Positions 1 to 10,100 of a stretch of DNA of 25,716 nucleotides are shown piece by piece. A program made the position numbers and the translations under genes. The DNA is taken from contig JADRCO010000842.1 in NCBI GenBank assembly GCA_021464525.1, positions 1 to 25,716 on the forward strand, in the 5' to 3' direction. The stretch's first letter is position 1, and the number at the start of each line of letters is the position of its first letter. Under the pieces are notes generated by a model. The model saw nothing but the letters and a program-made list of their open reading frames with translations. It was not told the origin of the DNA and ran no database searches. Source of the DNA: Rhizophagus sp. LPA8_4_AMF (lineage: Eukaryota; Glomeromycota; Glomeromycetes; Glomerales; Glomeraceae).

Positions 1-189
1 CATTTATTAGTGTTTAATGATCTAAACTAAATAAGGTTTAGAAATTATAAATAAACCACAATAAATTTTTGAACGTTCATAAAGAATTAATTACATTTTT
101 ACTACATATAATAAAAAATTCTCCTGAATAAATCTTAAATTATGTAAATTTATAATAAATTAAATAAACAAATTTATAAATAATCTTAT
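1..189. other. AT-rich intergenic DNA
   Basis: Very AT-rich sequence with stop codons in all frames and no recognisable gene, repeat unit or RNA. It borders the GGACC-rich repeat that follows. Confidence 0.6.
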
Positions 190-330
190 TCAGGACCAGA
201 TCTCTGGACCTGATCTTGGACCGGACCTGATAGGACTTAAGTCCTAGGACTCTTTATGCTAGGACCTGGTCCATGGGTCTGTTCAATAGGACTTGAAGCC
301 AAGACCGGACCAGGACCGATTTAACCATCC
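190..330. repeat. GGACC/GGTCC-rich degenerate short repeat
   Basis: This stretch is much richer in G and C than its surroundings. It is built from irregular copies of GGACC, GGACCTG, AGGAC and the inverse GGTCC, for example near 196, 215, 225, 267, 303 and 309. The copies are spaced irregularly and occur in both orientations, so this is a degenerate low-complexity repeat, not a clean tandem array. It lies at the downstream edge of the broken retroelement tail on the minus strand and may be the retroelement's 3' region or an insertion into it. No function can be assigned. Confidence 0.55.
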
Positions 331-1040
331 CTAATGCAGGATCATTATATTTAAAGATTGCCTGGTTAATCACTTGAGTATTTAAATTAACATTAGTACG
401 CTTGTTAATACATTTCTTAATTTTTTTCAAAATGATATTTTCCAGAGTGATCCAAGAAGATTGTAATATTGAACAAACTGTAAGATACGTTAAAGATTCT
501 TTCACCTCTTCATTATATGAAGGACATTTAAAATAATTATAGAGTGTGAAGCATTTTCATAATTGTTGAATAGTGGGTAATAAATTATTGATGCATCTAA
601 TAGAAAACTGTAACAAATTATTTGTTGTAAAGGACAGATATCTAGAGTGAGAAACACTTTATATGAAATTCCAAAATGCTTTCTATTCAAACGTGTTATG
701 TGTTAGATTGTCATAATCAAAGGAGTCAGACCAATAAAGGTTGTACGACCAACTTGAAGAAATAAGATAACAAAAAACTAAATTATTAAATCCTCTAATA
801 TTCCTATCTATTAAACAATCATTTCAACTTGAATAAAAAAAATATTAAATAAAGAACATAATCTATCTATATTAATACATCTATTAACATTAAATCTACT
901 ATCATTTAAAGCTTGTTTAGCAATGGAATCTGCTGTGTTATTCCATAAATTATCAGAATGATCCTTGACTTTGATTAAATCAAAATGTAAATATTTTAGA
1001 ATATTAAAAAAGTTATAAAGATATTTTAACTATTATTATC
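330..1040 (-). mobile_element. Degenerate non-LTR retrotransposon tail (RNase H and C-terminal region)
   Basis: Read on the minus strand, about 1010-870 encodes a piece like the end of a LINE RNase H domain: IKVKDHSDNLWNNTADSIAK. It matches the family pattern V-K-x-H-S-x-x-x-x-N-x-x-A-D-x-x-A-K. Further along the same strand come pieces in shifted frames: LNRKHFGISYKV near 680, and CPSYNEEVKESL near 520 to 500, which resembles the Cys-containing segment that follows RNase H in such elements. Several frameshifts separate the pieces, and no reverse transcriptase is present upstream. It is therefore a 5'-truncated, inactive copy. The assignment rests on motif memory; a search against repeat libraries would settle it. 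Confidence 0.55.
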
Positions 1041-2589
1041 TAATCCTCTTTCTACAAGTCTCTTCTTTTTTTTTTCCTCTTATTAGATTAGTTATACCCC
1101 TATTTTTAATGAAATATATTGCAAACAAAGATATTATTTAAATAAAAATAGTACAGTCAACTCTCGATATAACAAACTCTCTAGTTTTTATCTTAAATTT
1201 GCTTTAAGATTATAGTGAAGAATTTAAAGTATTTAATTGGCTGATTTATTATAACAAGAATATTTGACGTATTAGATTGATTAAATGAGTGTTAAATGTT
1301 ATGTGTTAGAAAAATTTTATTATAAAGTAAGCTCATTATATTTAGAATTATTTGTATTCTTAAATTAAATTAATCTACCGATATTTTTTGACATATTTTT
1401 AAATAAAATCATAATAAATTTGGATATATCTGATTCTATTCTACTTTCAGCAACTTATTTTAATTTTAACATTACTCATAGTTTATAATATAAACTACTA
1501 ATATTATCTCTTAGTGTTAGAATAAAATTATATTTCACTTTTAAAATACAATATGATTACATGTATTGGCAGTTCATTTTCAACTACTTTTTCTCAATAT
1601 GAGAACTTAAAGACAGAAACAAATGACTTTTTATCTATTTTTGTGATGCATATATTTTCTTTTTTTTTATATAAAATTTATATAGATTTTTTTTTTGATT
1701 TTTTAATATTTGTTAAATACTTCTGTTATTTTCTTTTATTATTTTTCTTTTTGATTTGGATGGATGTTCCCTTTTTATAATATAGTTTTTTCTTTAGAGG
1801 CAATTAGATGGTAGGTTTTAGGATTTATCAATGGAATATGAAGGCTTTTGGTTATTCAAATATAGTTAATAGGAGTATAATCTGTAATAGTAGATATTTT
1901 ATATTATTAATATACCAGTTTGCTTACTTCAAATGATATAATCTGTATAATAGTAAAAGAATGAAGAATATTACTATTTGGCAGACTAGAGGATCTTATG
2001 TAAATACTGAGTCTATATACAATTTATTTTGAGATTTTAACTCTAGATATTAAGTGTAGGTGACAACTTTCTTTTTTGAATTAATAGTATATATTGGAGT
2101 TCTATTTTATCTTATTACTTTTATTGGTATCAAATAAAACAATTTTTTCTTTTTTTACTTTGTTACAGTATGGTACATTTTTGAATCAACTAATATAGAA
2201 AGCAGGACAATTGCTAAGATAACTCATTTTACTATGCTAAGTAAATGGACTTACTGACAGTGCATATATGGGATTTTTTGAGAATAACAGATGGTTTATA
2301 TTTGAATATATAGTTAAATTTAGAAATTGAATTATATATTAAGCTGAAATAATATAAGTTTATTCATATAATTAATAAAAATGCAGAATTGCAAGTATAT
2401 TTTAATAGTGGGTTTACTTTATTATAGTGATAAAATACCAATAGAATAGTGTTATATTTAAAGGTTTTTTTTTAAATAAACAATTTATTTATAATAATTT
2501 TTTTTTTTTTTTTTAATAAACAATTTTTTTTTAATAAATGAATTGCTATAATTTTACCCTTTATAGTATATATAAAGAAAATTGCTAAA
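1041..2589. other. AT-rich intergenic DNA, no supported gene
   Basis: Long AT-rich stretch with homopolymer T runs. A 75-codon open frame at 1553-1780 is dominated by Phe, Leu, Ile and Tyr codons from T-rich DNA and is not convincing. A possible transposon end at 1154-1173 is described separately. Nothing else can be supported. Confidence 0.55.
1154..1173 (+). repeat. Possible pogo/mariner-type terminal inverted repeat (single end)
   Basis: The 20 bases starting CAGTCAACTCTCGATATAAC follow a TA dinucleotide (1152-1153). CAGT followed by a CTCG-TATAAC block next to TA is the usual look of pogo/Tigger-like DNA transposon ends. No inverted partner was found in the window and no transposase is present, so this is at most a solo end or a decayed miniature element. 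Confidence 0.3.
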
Positions 2590-2696
2590 GGTGATTGTCA
2601 CCATACCAGCATTATGATGTACTTTTGACCAGAATTAAAAATGTAATAAAACACTGGCCGGCATTACATCATAAATTCAACACTGTGACCGTCACC
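2590..2696. repeat. 107-bp imperfect palindrome (MITE-like fold-back element)
   Basis: The left arm starts GGTGATTGTCAC and the inverted right arm reads GGTGACGGTCAC. Both are followed 10 bases later by a shared TTATGATGTA block, giving arms of 32 bases. The inner part also pairs: CCAG near 2629 with CTGG near 2654. The ends GTGAnnnTCAC are themselves small palindromes. The element has no coding capacity and sits in gene-free AT-rich DNA. Size and structure fit a miniature inverted-repeat element, but no clear target-site duplication is visible, so mobility is inferred. Confidence 0.5.
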
Positions 2697-3889
2697 ACTA
2701 GTGATATTTAGAATACCCTATATTATATATTCTTTTAGAAACCCATTTACAAAATATACTTTAACTTTTTAACAAGAGTGAGATACATTCCAATGTTAAT
2801 TAATATAACTCTCAATCTAAAATAATCAAAATAATTCCTCCGAATGACAGTAGTACTTAAATTATTTTGGGCGGTCTGTCCTATTTTGGCAGAAAATCGT
2901 TATAATACTTGTGTAATACGAATTGTGCTTCCTGTTCCTGGGAATTTTCTTGTAAACAATTTTCTGCATTCAAATGTTTTTTATGCAATTAATCACATGG
3001 TAACTCTTTAATTATTATTTTTATTTATTTACTAAATTTTCTTTTATTTTATTTTATTAATTTTCAAAGCACTAAAATATTTATATTATCAAAAAAATAA
3101 TTTTTATACAATCACATCAAAGAAATTTTTTTTTTCCCTTTTTATAGAATTTATAATAATTTTTTTTTTTTATTTTTATTGCTGAATAATTCGACATTTG
3201 TATAATTGATTATCCTAAATGCCGCATAAATGCATAAAAACTAACTGTTAAGATTGAGATCATCTCTTCTTATCAGTTTAATGTATCATACATATATATA
3301 AGAAATCAGAGCAACATTGGATCAGGACCCACGCTAATTGAATCCCGATCCAGATTTTCAATTGACAAATATTCCCACGTATTACATCAAACAAATAAAC
3401 TTTTTTATTAATATATATTGATTTTTTTATATATTGATTATTCTATAAACTTTATTTTATATTTATTGCATAAAAAAAAGTTAAAAGACATGCCTTTTTT
3501 TTATTTATATATTGTTAGTTAAAATAAATTTCGGTGAGAATCATCATTTTACTCCATATGGCAAAATCAAAAAATGTGTTTTCTTTTGCTTTTTTTCCGA
3601 AGATGGGAAAAACACTCCGGGGCCTCATTATTCTAATTTAGTTTTAGTAAATGAACACTATATTTTGAATTAACGTTTTCTTTTGATCAGCTGTTTACAA
3701 AAGAATAATGGGTTATATAAATATATCCATCACAATGATATCACTTTACTTGAAATATTTGAAAACGTATAAATTCACACTGAATTCGTCTAGATTTCCA
3801 ACTTTTCTCATTTCATTTTCCCCTTTTTTTCCTTTTCTTTTTTTTTTTAATATACTAATAAATATACCGAAACTTAATACATTGTCACT
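2697..3889. other. AT-rich intergenic DNA and upstream region of the 3890 gene
   Basis: AT-rich sequence with many T runs and a few GC-richer islands near 2870-2940, 3310-3360 and 3590-3630. No frame, motif or RNA could be supported. An open frame from 3708 overlaps the start of the next gene in another phase and is not coding. The last 100-150 bases (T/C-rich, about 3800-3850) probably hold the promoter and leader of the gene starting at 3890. Confidence 0.5.
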
Positions 3890-5350
3890 ATGCCACAACA
3901 AAAAAGAAAAGCCTCAACAATTGCTTCAGCCAAAATTGCCGAGGACGCCGGTAGTGGCAGAAAACGTAAATCCGATGCTAAAGAAGAACATCATAAGGAA
4001 ACAGATAAGAGTAAAGGTGATGTAGAAACTGAACAAAATGTATCCGATGATAAAAAAGTTAATGAAGCTCCTGAAAATAAGCGTCGTAAGAAACAACCTG
4101 TTGCTCAAGATATTCGTGAAGATAACGGTACTAATGGAAATGAGCCACCCAGTGAACATGATCAAATGTTAATTGATGAGTATGATAAACATAACGGTAA
4201 AAGCGAACAGGCCGTTGACAAAGAAGTTAATAAAGTCCAGACCGAATTGAGAAAAGAATTGGAGAAGAATATGGCTCAGAATATTGTTGAGAAGGGTCAT
4301 ATTTGTTTCTTTTATAGACCAAAGGTAAAAAGAGAGAAGTGTTTTAATCACGTGAACTTAGTATTCACGTGATATTTGCCTCCTTTTTTTAGGTTGGTAC
4401 CGAAGAGGTACATAGCTCTGATGATGTTCAAAGAAGCTATATAGTACTTATACCATATATGGTGAGACCGTCGGTATCCGAGGAACCCGTGCTTAGCTGT
4501 TTTCAACAAGTCAATGATGGTAAGAAACCTGAATCTGACAAGCCTATTCCTGGTAAAATTCGTATAATTACGATTGGCAAGAAAAAACTTCCTGAAATTA
4601 AGTTTCATGTAAGATCTTGGGCCTTTGTGGTAAGTATTAATAGAATATTAAATTTATAAGTATTATTCTTAAAACAATTAGAATAACTTTTTTTACTTTA
4701 GGATAAAGCTTTTACTGATTTAGATGAAATAAAAGAATTCGTGAGCGGGAGAAAATACCAAACTAAAACTCGAGGCGAGAGATCACTTAGTTCGTGCAGA
4801 TTATTGGGAAAGGGTGTGTATAACATCGTTGAACACAAAGGACATACGCATTTAGCGTATGTTTTGGAATTTCCCGAGGAACCAACTGAGGTTCAAGATG
4901 ATTTTAACATTAAACGTGAAGGAAGCTATGTAATTAGTGTAAAGGTAATAAAATTTCATTTTTTTTTTTTTATTTAAATATGTGTAAGTTAATCTAATAT
5001 TTATAAATATCTTTAAGAATCCTGAAACTACAAGTCCACCAAAAACAGGACTTTCAGGGTACGAAAAAGTGACTTATCCCGCTCATCTTATAGAAAAATT
5101 TGCTGGTCGACGATTCCTTTCTTTATCTACCACTGAATTTATGGATTATGATGGAGCCGAATTATTGCTTATCGGTGCAAAAGACGAAATTGCGGAAGAA
5201 TTGGGAGAAGCCGGCGAAGAACTCGAAGAATTATCAGATTTTGAAACTAAAAAAATCACACCTTTAACAGCTGAAGATGTTATCTTTAAAGAGTTAAATT
5301 TAGAAAGAGATGCCTTGCCCTCAGAACCACTTCACGGCTTATGGAAATAA
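3890..5350 (+). CDS. Conserved fungal protein of unknown function, 415 aa, four exons
   Basis: Exons are 3890-4324, 4393-4629, 4702-4944 and 5018-5350, all phase 0 with GT-AG introns of 68, 72 and 73 bp. Residues 1-135 are charged, low-complexity and Lys-rich with nuclear-localisation-like clusters (GRKRKSD, NKRRKKQ). From about residue 135 a compact conserved region begins with FFYRPKV; it contains SSDDVQRSYIVLIP, TKTRGERS near 245, HLAYVLEFPEEP near 275 and DYDGAELLLIGA near 348. This pattern recalls a fungal family sometimes labelled 'BTB domain transcription factor', although I see no BTB fold; that link is from memory. The tail is acidic (EELGEAGEELEEL). Probably nuclear. Function unknown. 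Confidence 0.85.
4347..4373. repeat. Perfect 10-bp inverted repeat with two CACGTG cores inside an intron
   Basis: ATCACGTGAA at 4347-4356 and its exact complement TTCACGTGAT at 4364-4373 flank a 7-base loop. Both arms hold the palindrome TCACGTGA. The structure fills the middle of the 68-bp first intron (4325-4392) of the preceding gene. Confidence 0.8.
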
Positions 5351-5667
5351 ATTTGAGCTTAGCTATGTTACTAATTTGCTGATATCACATATTTTGATAG
5401 CATTATTGATTTTGATGTTAATTACGGTTATTAAAAAGTAAATAAAATCAATTCTTTTACTTAATAATTAATTATCTTTGTAACTTTTAAATTGTGATAA
5501 AGTTGGTTGTGCTGTTTAAGTTGTAAGAATGTAAAGCCAAAGCTGTTAAATTTAAAATATAACACTAAGATTTTTTACGCTATATATATATAGGCGTCTT
5601 TGTAATACGATAAAAAAACTGAAAGTTCAGTTGATTTTATTCTAGATACTGTTTTGTTTCTTTAAAA
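5351..5667. other. Intergenic region, terminator of upstream gene and promoter of bestrophin-like gene
   Basis: 317 bases of AT-rich DNA between two genes on the same strand. AATAAA-like signals occur shortly after the stop (near 5347 and 5440). The downstream half contains a TATA-like tract described separately. No small gene is visible. Confidence 0.55.
5581..5592 (+). promoter_or_regulatory. TATA-like element upstream of bestrophin-like gene
   Basis: An alternating TATATATATATA tract is followed by GGCGTC and lies 76 bases before the ATG at 5668, a plausible spacing for a TATA element with a short leader. In such AT-rich DNA, chance occurrence cannot be excluded. Confidence 0.35.
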
Positions 5668-6924
5668 ATGATCTCCAAGAGCACACCAGCAACCGCTTCC
5701 ATGCGTAAAAAAGATATATTCTCTCAGTTTGTAGATGTATTTTCATATGAAACTTTTATTCTGCATTACAAAGGTACAGTATTGCTAAACGTACTTGTGC
5801 AAGTCATAGCATTTTCAGCATACTCGTTGTGGTATGTTATATTCGCGGGACATGGGTTTGCACCAGTATTAAGTAATTCACTTATACCTATATTAACCAT
5901 CGTAACTGCTGGTATGATTGGTTTGAGAACTAATAGTAGTTATGATAGATTTTGGGAAGGAAGAAAATTATGGAGTGGTTTAGTGGCTAATATTAGGAAC
6001 GCAACTAGAATACTTTGGTTTAGTGTAGCTAAAAATGATAATGACGGTGAAGGAGAAGCAAATGATAATGAAGAAATCAAACAAGCAATTCGATTATTTA
6101 TTGCGCTTGCTATAGCCATTAAACATAGACTTCGTGAAGAAAACGGAGTGGGGTATTTGGATTTAAAAAATCTAATACCTTATGCTTATAGAAAATTCGA
6201 AGAAAAACATGAATATGCTTTAGAAGGACATGAATCACAAAATTCTCATTCTTCTGAAGCTGTTATAAGCGAGAAAAAGAATATGAATATAAGCGATAAT
6301 ATAAAAAAATATTACGAAACTCGTAATATACCTATTGATATCACTCATATGATATATAATTATATAAACATGTTTAAAAAACGGGGTAAATTGGATTATA
6401 GCACTTTTAATACTATTAACTCTTTAATTCATTCTATGACCGAAATATACACTGGGTTTGAAAGAATTTTTACCACACCAATTCCTCTCGCTTATTCTGT
6501 TCATTTAAAAGTAAGTTATAATATACTTTTATTTAATATTTGAAATTTCTTTTATTCTCATATAATTTCTTTTTGTATATTAGCAAATGATAACATTATA
6601 TATTTTGGCATTACCACCGCAATTATATGAGAAATTAGGATGGTATACAGTTCCTATAACTGCTATAGCTACATTCACATTCTTCGGTGTTGATGCTATC
6701 GGAAGTGAAATTGAGAACCCTTTTGGTTATGATATTAACGTAAGTTATAAGAATTAACTGTTCGAAGATTTTCTTTTTCTACTTGAAACCTTTTCGATAC
6801 ATTTTTTTTTAACATTTAGGATTTACCCGTTGATGATTATTGTTCAAATTTAAGAAGAGAAATTGAAAGTTTATTTGAAGAACGTCCTTTAGATCCATGT
6901 CAATGGAATAAGAAAACTGAATAA
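5668..6924 (+). CDS. Bestrophin-like (UPF0187/YneE family) anion channel, 367 aa
   Basis: Exons are 5668-6510, 6584-6739 and 6820-6924, phase 0, with introns of 73 and 80 bp. The product is a membrane protein of the bestrophin/RFP-TM chloride channel family. Hydrophobic segments lie near residues 37-60 and 70-86, followed by the family signature GLRTNSSYDRFWEGR (85-99). A second hydrophobic pair spans about 282-316, followed by the hallmark GVDAIGSEIENPFGYD (316-331). Length is close to bacterial and plant relatives plus two hydrophilic inserts: an acidic one near 124-138 and a Ser/Glu-rich one near 187-210, both in the cytosolic central part. Family members form pentameric anion channels; the ion and membrane here cannot be read from sequence. 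The start is the first ATG after a TATA-like tract. Confidence 0.9.
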
Positions 6925-7134
6925 ATATATTTTATTTTTTTTTTCTACTGGGATGATTTATCGTTTAACGACTGGTATAAAAGACAAATCAGCTATAAAA
7001 GTTTTTTTTTTTTTTTGGCTTAAATTGTAATGACTCGATAAAAGGTTCAAAATTCGTAATATTTATTTATTACTATTGGACAAGTATTCTTTTTAAATAT
7101 TATGAAAATGATAATCATGTGTTATAATGTATAA

Positions 7135-10100
7135 TTAAAAATAACAATCCATAGCATAATCGTCATTTTCATCTTCAATCATATCCGTTTCAGTCATCAT
7201 TTTTGTAGTGACACTCTCCAAAGCTTCTTTATATAAATGTTCAACATCTATAGTTGCTTCAAGACGTTCAAAATCGATCATACAAATGTTTTGATAAAAA
7301 TTATAATACTTTTGTTTCAATGAGGCTGATTCGTCAATTAATTGTTTATGTGGAATTTGAGAACAACTGATAATCGTAGCAAACGGTGACGGTAATAGTC
7401 CTCGAATTGTTGGTAGTTCTCGATATGGGATTATCCTTTCAAGATAATGTTTAAGTCGTTTAAGTATTACAAGTACTTCACTACGAACTAATCGACTCGA
7501 ATCTTCTGCCTAAATAATATATAAAAAAATTGAATAATTTATTCTAATTTGTGAATAGATAAATTAATTTTCATTGATTATACGTACAGCAGCGATAAGT
7601 AATTTATCTCCACCCAGCCAATAAAACCAAGAGGAATCTTGACCTATCAGTAAACTACTGCCATTTATATCTTTATTATGTTTTGATTTCTTTTGTCCGT
7701 AATTTAATCGATCTTGCTCACAATGATCCCATACAGATGCCAGAAATTGACAACCGTTAATTCGAACATAAAAATCTGGATCATCCATAATTTTATCCAT
7801 GACTTTTGGACTAATAGTTATTTAAGAACATTAGATTTTAACCAAAAAAAAGAAAAAAAAATCTTTTCAAAATAATACATGCTTCATAATTTCTGCATTA
7901 CGATCATTCAACAAAATTGTGCCGCATTCACGTTCAATAATGAGACATGTCATTAACTCCATCACAGCTCTTCGTACGAAAGCTTCAGAATCTCTCATCA
8001 TAAAAGGTAGCTTTAGTGAAATATCTTCTTGCAATTGTCCAGATACAATATATTGCCAACCTTTTTGGTTTCTAATAATTGTCTAAATTTTTAAACAATT
8101 AAATCAGCATAAAAAGCATAAATATTTTAACATCAAATAATTTAATAAGAAATTGCCTTAATTGCTTTCAAACATGAAGCACGAACGTATGGTTCTTCGT
8201 CATTAATCTTTGCAAACACAATATTAAGTAAATCAAATTTTATAATAAAATTCACTCCAGAACCAACATTTGACGACTAAATTATTGAAGGTAAGTAATA
8301 TCAATATGTATATAAAAAAACATTATGGATGTAAATTTCAAACCTTATCAAATAATCCACCTATAAATTCTAAAATTGAATCCCGAATATCCCAGCGCAA
8401 ATCACAAGCTCTAAATATTAGGACGTCAGCCCATTCCTTTGCATATTTACTGTATAAAATATATGTTCCCATAACGTTTGCACAAAGCAATTTTTCCATA
8501 GTTTCAAGTAATAAAACCATCCCACGACATTCTATTTTTGAATCTAAAGCTAAAAATTGAATTGCTTGTAATGTCTATCACGATAACGAAAGAGTTATAT
8601 ATAATTTCATGAAAAATATTAAATTAGTTTAGAGAATCAATTAATTTACAAGTACCTTATTCACAATTTCTTGATCGGTTATTTTATTATAGTCTATTTT
8701 AGTGAAAAGTACAACGGGTATTATGCTAAGTGCTTCTTTCATAATACGCTGATCTGTATTAAACTCTGGCATAAACAAAATATCTAGTATCATGCATATT
8801 GATGATGTGTTCTAAAAGGAAAAAAAAAGAAATTTTTTTTTTGATAAATATACAATCGTTTCACAAATAGCATTAAACTTTAGATACTTTACCGCAACTG
8901 CAGCAGCATTTTTTTGTGAAATAGCGCGAATTGTATGCAATATGTTGAGAATCAATAATTTCCGGCCAGCAAAATTTCGTTTTGTTTGGAAAAGTTTCTT
9001 TAACTGTATACAATAATGAATGCTCACGTGAATATTTTATTTTACTATAATATATTATTACAATTTAATGTACCTTTTCAAATGTACCATTTTCAAATAT
9101 GACTTCGAAATGCACATAATTGTGCCGAAGATATTCAAATTTTTCAGGATTTTCTATATTTTGTTGATTTGTTGCAAAACCAAGCAAAAATATCAATAAA
9201 TCCATAAAGACTGATGCTATTATAATTTTTCCTTTAGAAACGCGTTCAACTAATTTTATGGAAGATTCAAGTACATTGACCGCCATTGTAATCATTTCAA
9301 AACTAGAATCAGTATTCCACAATGGAAACACGAAATCATTTATGATATAATTCAAAGCTAGATAATCAATAAAATATAAAAGAATATTAGAATCATAAAT
9401 AAAAAATTTAAAAAAGTACATCATGTTTCGAAAAATTTCATACTTTCTGTGACAGAGTCTTTGGTATCTAAAGATCCTGATCGCTTAAATAAAGAAATCG
9501 GATCAGGAACCCAATCAAGCACTATGCACAAAATGTCGTTTGCTCTTGCTCTTATATTTCTATCTGGATCAGTTAACAAAACATTTAACCTGTTTAACTA
9601 AAACCAATTGTAAATAATCCAATTATTAACAAGACATAATATACATAATTTTTTTTATTTTTTTAAAAAAACCTTCATTTACCAGATGCCCTTGTTTTAT
9701 AAATTCGATGGCATTGTTTGTCCGTGAATTTACTAATTCCCAAATTATCTGCAAAGCTTCCAAACGACGCCTTATATCAACAGATGAGTCAAACGCAAGT
9801 TGATTTATTTTATCGAAAAGATCAAGTGAAGTTATTAAAGAATCCATAAGGGCATCCTGTGTTTCAGTATTTTTCCAATTCGTAGTTAATGAGAGTTTTG
9901 CGAATAATGAACAATTGTTGATTATAGTTAAGAGAAGCTTAGATGCTGCAACTGTTACCTTTAATCAAGCGCCCAAACCGTCAATAATTATATTTATTTA
10001 TTTTTTTTAACATACAAATATAAAAATAATGAAATTTACATACATATGTACTAGAATCATCGAAACATTTTGCTACGATTTGATGACTTTTATTTGATTC

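Noticed and set aside
1553-1780. 75-codon plus-strand open frame
   Set aside because: Composition is dominated by Phe, Leu, Ile and Tyr from T runs; no start context, splice support or motif.
3708-4025. 105-codon plus-strand open frame upstream of and overlapping the 3890 gene
   Set aside because: Lies in a different frame from the gene at 3890, whose spliced product is coherent; the N-terminal part is translated T-rich leader.
8270-8560. 96-codon plus-strand open frame
   Set aside because: Antisense to exon 9 and intron 9 of the BRAT1-like gene.
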